From the NCBI RefSeq assembly GCF_042477335.2, contig NC_091262.1, positions 46,287,001 to 46,351,000 of the forward strand: DNA of 64,000 nucleotides, in the 5' to 3' direction. Of this stretch, positions 55,850-64,000 are shown piece after piece; the stretch's first letter is position 1, and the number at the start of each line of letters is the position of its first letter. The position numbers were made by a program, and so were the translations under genes. The DNA is from Ovis canadensis (taxonomy: Eukaryota; Chordata; Mammalia; Artiodactyla; Bovidae). The notes under the pieces were generated by a model, which was given only the letters and a program-made list of their open reading frames with translations, was not told where the DNA came from and did not search any database.

Positions 55850-56062
55850 GTGTGCGTCCTGGAGCCAGACACACCTGGGTAACCCTCTCACCTCATCGTT
55901 TATTGGATGTACAACCATGAAAAACTGACTTTGCCTTCCTGCGCCGTAGTACCCTTATCTCTGAAATGGGAATAATAATAAATTCTAACCCAGAGAGTTT
56001 TGAGGATCCCAATTTATTATAACGATGCCTGACACAAAGCAACTGTTCAACAGAGATAAGTC
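55850..56062 (+). repeat. MIR SINE
   Basis: gtcctggagccagacacacc at 55856, ctgaaatgggaataataata at 55961, gatgcctgacacaaagcaac at 56024. Confidence 0.85.
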
Positions 56063-56860
56063 ATTTTTGTGATTATTTTCTCAATGTGATTTGAGAATAG
56101 GAAGAATAGGAAAAGATGAGGACACAGGCAGTCCAGGTGGCTGCCAGGGTGGGGCTAGGAAACCCAGGTCTAGAATAATCTCCAAGGAGGTTCCACCTCT
56201 CAGGGAATAAGGGGGCCCAGCACAGATTTGCAAGCAGTTGGATCATCTAGTGCTTGAAGTCCAGCATCCCCACTGTGGGGACCAAACTTCGCCAGCTTCT
56301 TGCCCCAAGCTCTGTGATGACTGACCGCATCCCAGAGACCCAGAGCACAAACAGTAGAATCTTGGTACTGTGACAGTTAAGAAAAACATTTGAAGTCTGA
56401 GATGGGGTGGGAAGTAAATAGACGGCTGCCTACCTTGACCATGCACAAGCCAACTCTTCTGGAAGGTGGTGGGTGGGTGGATCAGACTACTGAGTCAATC
56501 AATAGCTTATTGAGGGACAAGGCAGGTCCCTTTCCTAGTCTGGACCTCCGTTCCCTCATCAGTATAACAGGAAGGGAGTGGCTGGACCAGGTGACCAGAA
56601 AGGCCCAGCCATCCGTGGTTATCTCTGAGCTAACAGGCCAGGCCAGAAGCCAGATGCAGAGGGTAGGGTAGAGGGCCGACCTTGGGGAGGCTCCCCCAGG
56701 GGGGAAGTTGGCAGGAAGCTGGGATAAGGCAGATCCTGTCCCCTCCCTTCTTGCTGCCTGGCGGGTGACAGCTCCTCCGCTCAGCTCCCTGAACGAGACT
56801 GAGGCTGACTGACTGAGAAGGCTCCAGAGCCAGGCTGTCAGCAAGTGCCCCCTGCCACCT
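56063..56860. other. Unique DNA with a MIR core
   Basis: A MIR-like core at 56536-56572 (ctggacctccgttccctcat). Otherwise nothing recognised. Confidence 0.45.
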
Positions 56861-56960
56861 TTGCGTGGCTAATTTGCATAAAATTTGCACATATCTGCAT
56901 AATTTAGGAAGCAGCCAGCGCTCATCTTGGGCAGTCCAACTCACTGTGATTTTATGAGCT
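56861..56960. promoter_or_regulatory. Candidate element with three phased octamer-like sites
   Basis: atttgcat (56872-56879), atttgcac (56883-56890) and atctgcat (56893-56900) start 11 and 10 bp apart, close to one helical turn. The first is a perfect POU octamer on the plus strand. Flanked by aatttaggaagc and gtgattttatgagctttg. Non-repetitive; binding is inferred. Confidence 0.42.
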
Positions 56961-57489
56961 TTGAAGTAGCCCTTTCTTCTCCTGCCCGCTCCCTCTTCTG
57001 CTTCCCTTTCCTCCGAGTCTGGGCTGTCAGATCCTGTTGCCTCTGCCCACTTTTCCAGGGCTGGAGGATGGGCCTCCCAGGCTGGCTTGGGTCTCCAGAG
57101 ACAGCCCCTCTGCAGCTGCTGAGTGTCGTTGTCTGTAAGCCTGACACTGGTTCCAGCCCAACCCTCCGAGAAACCTTCACAAAGAATGTTTAGGGACTCT
57201 GAAACAGCTCTAGGTCGTTCACAAAGAATAAGTCAGGGCAAGGTAACCAAATCTTTTTTCCTGACAGGGCACTAGGGCACAGGGTACCTGTAGGTGCCTA
57301 CAAAGCTCTGCACTTGGTGTTGATGAGGCCAAGATGGTGCCTGAGGCTGGAATACAGGGCATGGTCTACAACCGGCTGATCAAACAGTCGACCCTGCCAG
57401 CTCCTGGACTGCTAACTCATGGATTGCTGTCAGCCCAGATGGATGTCACTGCAGCTGTGCCACAGGGCTCTGTCTCTCTCCTTTCAACA
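56961..57489. other. Unique DNA
   Basis: Nothing recognised. Confidence 0.45.
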
Positions 57490-58260
57490 TTTTAGTTCTT
57501 GAATTAGCCAAGACTCTTTGGGGTACAAATGACATTAACTCAGTTTTCCTGAGTTGCGGTTGAGAATCCACCTGGCAATGCAGGAGACACGAGTTCCATC
57601 CTAGGGTCAGGAAGATCCCTGGGAGAAAGGAAATGGCAACCCATTCCAGTATTCTTGCTTGGGAAATCCCATGGAGAGAGGAGCCTGACAGGCTGTAGTC
57701 CATGGGGTTGCAAAAGAGTCAAACATGACTTAGCAACTAAACAACAACATTAACTCAATTCCAACTGGTTAAGCAAAAGAAAAAAAAAAGAGAGAGAGGG
57801 AATTTATTGGCTAATGTAACCGAGAAATTCAGAGGTATGGATTTCAGGCATAGCTGGATCCAGAGGGTCAAATACTATCATGAGAAAATTGTTTCTCTCT
57901 CCTTGGTGTTGGCTTAAACTGGCCCTTTTGCTTTTAGAGCTCCTGGAAGCTCCAGTGTGAGAGATACCCTTCCAGGTCTAAGTTCAGGAGAATCGGAGTT
58001 TCTTCCTATCAGTTTCAATTAAAGTCTAGAATACAGCCTTACTGGTTTAACTTGAGTCATGTGCCCAAGGCTGAACGTATCTCAGTGATCAGAAGCATGT
58101 GGCCCTCTCATTGGCCACACAAAGATCACGTGGGCAGCTGGGGCTGGGGAAGGGTCAGCCTTACTCTAAGGATTGAGAGTGGGAAGGGGGATGTTCCTCC
58201 AGGGAAAATCAGAGACCGTTTCCAGAAGACAATGGGGTACTGGATATGATTCAAACCTGA
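57490..58260 (+). repeat. Ancient repeat, family not named, split by SINE
   Basis: gggaatttattggctaatgt at 57799 and gatttcaggcatagctggat at 57840, ending near cagagaccgtttccagaaga at 58209. I recognise this as a common old mammalian interspersed repeat but cannot give its name. The SINE at 57546-57746 sits inside it. Confidence 0.55.
57532..57760 (+). repeat. Bov-tA SINE with TSD
   Basis: Head truncated or diverged (ttgcggttgagaatccacct at 57553). Tail ends cttagcaactaaacaacaac. TSD acattaactcagtt (57532-57545) and acattaactcaatt (57747-57760). Confidence 0.92.
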
Positions 58261-59010
58261 ATGAAAGGGCAACTAGCACTTTCTATGGATAAGTCTGTTT
58301 TTGCCAACCTGACATACAAGGAGCTGGAAACTGGGGAGGGGGAGGTTTGTGAAGTCTCACTGAGACTATGGATGTAAATTTCCTCACCTCTATGAGCTCA
58401 GGAAGAACTTGGGCAGGATTTGAACCGGCCCTGCTGGATCCTGGGTACTTGGTGGGGAAGCCATGGCACCCAGTGACTGCAGAGCCCTGAGTCACCTGGC
58501 CTCTGAAAAACGGAGACGCGGACTTTGTAGAGCAAAAGGGACTGCAGCAGCCGTCTGGGTAAGGAACAGGGGGGCGCTGCTATTTAGCTCTGATGGAAAG
58601 TGGGCGGGATGACCCTGGACTTCCTTTCCACAGGGCTAATGGAGCCTTGCCCCTTTAAAGCTAAGGAGGCTTTGAGGTAGGGAGTAATTACAGACACAAG
58701 AAACCTCCGTTTTAAGGCAGTCCCTCATCAACTGCAGGCCTTTCATCCCATCCTGAGGCCAGAACTGCTGAGTCTGCCCTCCACCTCAGACCAGCTCAGC
58801 ACTTTGCCTGCTCGCTTGGGTCCCAGGGCTGCCCAGTCCAGGGTGGAGGCTGGAGCTCAGGCCTGCAGCTCTCAGTCCTGCCTACACATTGTGCTGCCCG
58901 GGCCGTTGCAGTGGGGTGGGTGCTGCCAGCTTTGCCTGGGGCCTGGCAGAGCTCAGCCTCTTCCTCATGGGGCCACTGCCCCACGGAAGGGCCAACAACT
59001 GCCAGGCACT
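58261..59010. other. Unique DNA
   Basis: A weak inverted MIR may lie at 58350-58440. A partial CTCF-like ggggggcgctgct is at 58569. Not called firmly. Confidence 0.4.
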
Positions 59011-59510
59011 CAAGAGAAGCCAGACCCTGGATTAAGCGCTTTTACTCATTTAGTCCTCAACAACCCATGAGAAGGATATGGTTTATCACCATAAGCTTCC
59101 TCCTTGTTTTAGGACCAGGGAGCCTGAGATCCAGAGAAGTTAAAAACTTGCTCAAGGTGGTACATCCAACAAATAGCTGCTGCTGCTGCTAAGTCGCTTC
59201 AGTCGTGTCCGACTCTGTGCGACCCCATAGACGGCAGCCCACCAGATTACCCCGTTCCTGGGATTGATTCTCCAGGCAAGAACACTGGAGTGGGTTGCCA
59301 TTTCCTTCTCCAATGCATAAAAGTGAAAAGTGAAAGTGAAGTCACTCAGTCGTGTCCGACTTTTAGCGACACATGGACTGCAGCCTACCAAGCTCTTCCG
59401 TCCATGGGATTTTCCAGGCAAGAATACTGGAGTGGGTCGCCATTGCCTTCTCAGCCAACAAACAGCAATGGGATTTAAATCTCAAAGGCCTGGGTTCTCT
59501 GGGTTGCACG
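59011..59510 (-). repeat. MIR SINE, split by BOV-A2
   Basis: Inverted MIR: gattaagcgcttttactcat at 59030, cctgagatccagagaagtta at 59123, interrupted, then gggatttaaatctcaaaggc at 59470. Confidence 0.85.
59166..59466 (-). repeat. BOV-A2 SINE, full dimer, with TSD
   Basis: Inverted dimer: a gctgctgctgct end (59177), first monomer to ttccttctccaatgcata, then the joint of aagtgaaaagtgaaagtg, second monomer to gccattgccttctca. TSD ccaacaaatagc (59166-59177) and ccaacaaacagc (59455-59466). Confidence 0.95.
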
Positions 59511-59581
59511 TGTCCCTACCTTTTTCTGCACAATGGGCACACAATCACATGTGTCCCATGCTGCCAGAGGTATAGGGAAGA

Positions 59582-60757
59582 ACAAACCAGATTTTAATTA
59601 ATTTATTATATTATCATTCTTTAATTGGAGTATAATTGGGCTTCCCTGGTGGCTCAGATGGTAAAGAATCTGCCTGCACTATGGGACACCAGGGTTTGTT
59701 CGATCCCTGGGTTGGAAAGATCCCCTGGAGAAGGGGATGACTACCCACTCCAGTATTCTGGCCTGGAGAATTCCATGGACACAGGTGCCTGGTGGGCTAC
59801 AGTCCATGGGGTCGCAAAGAGTCGGATACAATTGAAGGACTTTCACTCCACCTTTCGTAATTGCTTTACAATGTTGTATTAATTTCTGCTGTCCAGTGAA
59901 GTGAATCAGCTGTGTGTATACTTACATCCCCTCTCTCTTGGACCTTCCATTCCCCCATCCCCACCTCTAGGTCATCACAGGGCACCGGGCTGAGCTCCCT
60001 GCGCTCTGCAGCTGCTTCCCGCTAGCCGCCTCTTTTACATAGAGCATGTGTCAACCCCAGTCTCCCAATTCGCCCTGCCTACCCCTTCCCCCCACGTCCA
60101 CATGCCCGTTCTCTGTGTCTGTGTCTCTGTTCCTGCCCTGCAAATAGGTTCATCTGCACCATCTTTCTAGATCCCACATATATGGATTAATATATGATAT
60201 TTGTCTCTTTCTTTCTGACTTATCTTCAGTCTGTACAATAGGCTCTGGTTCCAGCCGCATCTCTCCAAATGACCCAATTTCATTCCCTTCTATGGCTGAG
60301 TAATATTCCATTGTATCTATGTACCACATCGTCTTTATCCATTCATCTGTCATTGAACGTTTAGGTTGTATCCATGTCCTGGTTGTTGTAAACAGTGCTG
60401 CAAAGAATATTGGGGAACATGTGTCATTTTGAATTATAGTTTTTTCAGGGTATCCGCCCAGTAACGGGATTGCTGGGTCATATAGTACTTCTATTTTTTT
60501 TTTTTAAGGAATCTCCATACTGTTCTCCACAGTGGCTGTAGTAATTTCTGCTGTATTTACATTCCCACCAGAAATGCAAGAGGGTTTCCTTCCCCCAACA
60601 GCCTCTCCAGCATTTATTGTTTGTAGGTTTTTTTGATGATTTCCATTCTGACCGGTGTGATGTTATACCTCACTGTAGTTTTGATTTGCATTTCTCTAAT
60701 AATTAGTGATGTTCGGCATCTTTTCAAGTGCCTGTTTGACATACAAACAAGATTTTA
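59582..60757 (-). repeat. Ruminant L1, 5'-truncated, with 15-bp TSD
   Basis: Antisense ruminant L1 3' part, with a T-rich start. The minus frame 60150-60353 is the ORF2 C-terminus. The flanks acaaaccagatttta (59582-59596) and acaaacaagatttta (60743-60757) differ at one base. It is interrupted by a Bov-tA at 59639-59851. The remaining coding part is too short to be active. Confidence 0.9.
59639..59851 (+). repeat. Bov-tA SINE inside the L1
   Basis: gggcttccctggtggctcag head; tail ending gtcggatacaattgaaggac, ctttcactcc. Approximate TSD of about 7 bp (ataattg / gtaattg). Confidence 0.93.
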
Positions 60758-61194
60758 GAAGACAGGGCTTGAGAAGCACCTTCTAAGACAGATCTTTGTC
60801 CTCACTGCCAAGGCAGGAGAGGGGAGCTGGGCGGGGGAGCAGGCGGCTGCAGCCCCAGGACAACTGCTCGGAAGGAATGTGTGGAGGAAGATGGCGTCAG
60901 CTGCGTCTACCCCTGGGAAGAGGAACTGGCTGGGGAGGAGAGTCAGGATGAGGCTGTAGGGCTGGAGACTGGGGCCTTAGCTGAGCGGTGAAGGTGGGCG
61001 GAGGGCAGCTGGCCAGGCCTCAGGGAACTGGCTCACACAAACCACTTGTGGAGGATTTTATCAGCACGTGGAGGAAGGAAGAAGGAGGATGGGAACAGAG
61101 CTAGGAGAGGGCTTTTGATGCAGGGGAAACAGGGCATGTCTGGGTCAGAGCCAGGGCATTGGAAGGGAGACAACCACCTCATCTCCCCGTTCCA
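60758..61194. other. Unique GC-rich DNA
   Basis: Nothing recognised. Confidence 0.45.
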
Positions 61195-61330
61195 GAATCC
61201 CCTGCAGGACTGGTGCTATGCCCATTCTACAGAGGAGGAAACAGAGACTCAGAGAAGCAAGGCCGCCGATGTCTCTCCCAGCTGGGGTGCTGGGACTGGA
61301 GTGCATACAGACAGAGCTGGATGCTGCTCC
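61195..61330 (-). repeat. MIR SINE
   Basis: tgcccattctacagaggagg, then aaacagagactcagagaagc. Confidence 0.75.
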
Positions 61331-61507
61331 CTGCCCGCACACCTACATGCTATGGCTTGGGATGCATAGAAGGATGCCTTGTTTGTGTACATTGTCATAC
61401 TGTTTTCCAGAGCTTGCACATCAAGCCCACCTTTGGAAGTCTCAGGGGCTCCCAGGACAGGAGGGAAGACCACCTGGGATCATCACAGCCTCACGTGTGA
61501 ACAGCAT
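61331..61507. other. Unique DNA
   Basis: Nothing recognised. Confidence 0.4.
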
Positions 61508-62013
61508 TCTCTCTCATCAGTTCAGTTCAGTTCAGTTCAGTCACTCAGTCGTGTCCAACTCTTTGCGACCCCATGAATTGCAGCATGCCAGACCTCCCTG
61601 TCCATCACCAACTCCCGGAGTTCACTCAAACTCATGTCCATTGAGTTGGTGATGCCATCCAGCCATCTCATCCTCTGTCGTCCCCTTCTCCTCCAGCCCC
61701 CAATCCCTCCCAGCATCAGGGTCTTTTCCAATGAGTCAACTCTTCGTATGAGCTGGCCAAAGTATTGGAGTTTCAGCTTCAGTATCAGTCCTTCCAATGA
61801 ACACCCAGGACTGATCTCCTTTAGAATGGACTGGTTGGATCTCCCTGCAGTCCAAGGGACTCTCAAGAGTCTTCTCCAACACCACAGTTCAAAAGCATCA
61901 ATTCTTCGGTGCTCGGCTTTCTTCACAGTCCAACTCTCTCACCCATACATGACTACTGGAAAAACCATAGCCTTGACTAGACGGACCTTTATTGGCAAAG
62001 TAATCTCTCTCAT
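61508..62013 (-). repeat. BovB LINE, 5'-truncated, with perfect TSD
   Basis: Inverted BovB starting with five cagtt units. The minus frame 61537-61926 is an uninterrupted 129-codon piece of the reverse-transcriptase C-terminus, the best-kept BovB coding piece in the window. TSD tctctctcat at 61508-61517 and 62004-62013. Confidence 0.96.
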
Positions 62014-62069
62014 AGCCCCTGCCTTTCCCCAGAGGAAGAGCCAGGCCCAGGTTCAGGAACTTTCAGTCA

Positions 62070-62165
62070 CTGCTGTCTTCAAGATGACAAACTGCTTCTT
62101 GAGGTGGTGAACTCCCCATTTCTCAGGGTGTGCAAGCTGGAGCTGGATGCTGTCTGGGCCTGAGC
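62070..62165 (+). repeat. L3/CR1-like fragment
   Basis: cttgaggtggtgaactcccc at 62097, then gctggagctggatgctgtct: similar to the fragment at 27770. Confidence 0.4.
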
Positions 62166-64000
62166 TATTATGGTTGAGATAGCTGCCCTGCATTAAGATA
62201 TCCTGGCCCACCTCCAATGTCCTTTCCATCTCTTAGTTAGGGAAGTCCCATACCTGATGGTGGAATTTCTGGCAGGCCAGAGACATAAGTGTGGGTGTTG
62301 GTGGGCCCTCCCATAGCCCCTCCAACTTCACTGTAAAGGGAGTTGCCTCCTCTCTTTCTGTGTGTGCTTGTCTCTGGCTCAGGGGTCCCTGGACACAGGC
62401 TGGGCAGATCCCCATAGAAACAACTAATACACCTGTAGGTGCCCTTGGCAGCAACCCAGAGCAAGAGAGGGAGAAGCCAGGGCCGAGGGGCTGGGGCAGT
62501 GAGCCGGCCTCCCCCATTTGTGCCCCACAGCAGAGCCACGTGAGCTCATTTGTGAACTGCCTCATGTAGAGTGGGTCTCCCTGGGAAGCCACTAATCCCA
62601 TCTCACGCCTCCTGTCTCCTGGGGGGCAGTTTCCGGAGGATCAGCGCTCCCCGCAGGAGACATGTGGGGCGCTTCCTGACTTCACTGACGTTTCTGATTC
62701 CAGGCCCTGAGCGGCTGTGCGACTTTCCTTCCAAGTCCTCGGTTCCACAGATGCCAGCTTGCAGGGCCAACTGGTGGTTACCCAGCAACGCAACAAATAT
62801 TTGGGCCAGCCAGGCCGGTCTGTGCCCCCCATCCTGGGTTTAGTGAGACCTTAGAAGGCAGGCAATCCCATGGGCTTTGCCTATTTTTTTAAATATCTGG
62901 GCACCAAGTAAAAATAACTCTGCTTGGCAAAGCCCGTTTTGCTGACCCCTTCTCCAGGGATTTCCATTTGGGGACCTGGGCAAGTAGGTGGGGGAACTGA
63001 GAGAGGTAAGGAAGGGATGGGTGAGAAGGCAGCAGGCAGCCATGGATAGAGAAGCCCAGGGCTTTGGGGCTGAGAAGGCCTGGGTTTAAACCTGGCTCCG
63101 GAAATATTGGCAGGTAGGAAAGAGTGGACCCCTCCCCCTGAGATCTGCTCTGCTCCAGCGAGCTACCCATCTCTTCCCTGGCCTATAGCACCCTCACCTG
63201 ATCTGACCTGGCTCAACCTGGTCCACCCAGTGGGTCTACACTGCACCCCCGTCAGGCACCCCATCTCTCTCTGGGATGCCTCATTAGTCCTCTTGGCCCC
63301 TCCCATTCAGCCTCCACCCAAGAGGCAGAGATTTGCAGTAAAATAATCATCTGATTCCCTCATTAGGCTCTGCTGAGAACCTCTCCTGAGAGCCCCTTAG
63401 CTGGTACCCAGGAGAGCCCCTTAGCTGGTACCCAGGCCCTGCCTGGTCCCCTGCCTCCCTTCCCTCCACTGCAAACCTTCGGCTCTGGCCACTTGCCATT
63501 GTCTAAGCCAGGCTTCCTTGGGTCTTCGGGCCCTGGTTGGGGCTGGTCTTGGGCACTACCCCACCCATCCTCCCCCACCCTCTGGGCATCTGCCCTTTTG
63601 AGGATGTACAAACTGCTTGAGCTCCCCTGGCATTCCTGGTCTGATACCTGTCAGTACACTCTGAGCAGAGATTTCTTCTTCACTGACCCGTTTCACACCA
63701 CCTCTGCGCCCTGACCACCCCCCCGCCCCCACTGCCCAGCCCTGGTGCTGTCCACCCTGCATGGGGCAGGGACTCGGTTGAACCAAGGCAGGGTCCTTGG
63801 GGCAGGCCCCTGTGGGCCCATAAAGTGCATTTGTGCCCTAAAAAGAGACTTCCTTCCTCTGGTGGACACAAGCCCACACGAAGCTGCTGGGCTCAGTGAG
63901 TGGAACACGGGCAGGACTTCAGTCCTTCTTCGTCCCCGCCCAGGCACTGTGACCCCGAACTCGACTTTGTCCAGGCCGCCTCCCCCAGGGCTGGCACTGC
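62166..64000. other. Unique GC-rich DNA to the window end
   Basis: Contains an exact 24-bp tandem duplication (63388-63435) and a possible MIR core at 63080. Frames on both strands have no recognised domain. The 63363-63611 minus frame reads the duplication as a doubled peptide. Confidence 0.45.

Noticed and set aside
58569..58581. CTCF-like ggggggcgctgct
   Set aside because: Only about 11 of 15 core positions fit; below what I would list as a site.

Overview
The window is mammalian nuclear DNA from a ruminant (cattle, sheep, goat or a close relative). The evidence is the repeat set: many Bov-tA and BOV-A2 SINEs, antisense and sense fragments of the BovB (RTE-type) LINE, two cetartiodactyl CHR SINEs, three short ruminant-type L1 insertions, and a background of older mammalian repeats (MIR, L2, L3/CR1-like, L1M, MER5A). 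I see no bacterial, plasmid, phage or organelle sequence.

I cannot support a single protein-coding gene, exon, tRNA, rRNA or CRISPR array. The longer open frames are either decayed LINE reverse-transcriptase fragments (best at 61537-61926, 8814-9143 and 1377-1721, all minus strand) or chance frames in GC-rich DNA. The region is best read as intergenic DNA or the inside of a very large intron.

Layout: 1-11.4 kb is repeat-dense (L2, BovB, Bov-tA, L1). 11.4-22 kb is mostly unique, GC-rich DNA with MIR and L2 remnants and a strong candidate conserved block at 20.0-20.6 kb. 22-29 kb has an L2 split by MER5A, itself split by a SINE, and other old repeats. 29.4-29.7 kb is a TAAT-rich block that looks like a developmental enhancer, followed by a degenerate minisatellite at 30.4-31.05 kb. 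31.5-43 kb mixes BovB and SINE insertions with unique DNA and another AT-rich candidate block at 41.2-41.6 kb. 43.9-47.2 kb is a nest of L1 elements. 47.8-48.4, 52.0-52.2 and 56.86-56.96 kb hold further candidate regulatory blocks. 57.5-62 kb is again repeat-dense, and 62-64 kb is mostly unique.

Nothing here acts as an operon or pathway. The most useful content is the history of nested insertions, many dated relative to each other by target-site duplications (TSDs), and a series of short AT-rich islands in otherwise GC-rich DNA whose motif content (TAATTA, GATTAATC, octamer-like, FOX-like) suggests cis-regulatory elements of a developmental locus. Conservation could not be tested here, so the regulatory calls are inference. 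Repeat family names come from recognising the sequence, not from a database search; subfamily names are left out where I could not tell them apart.
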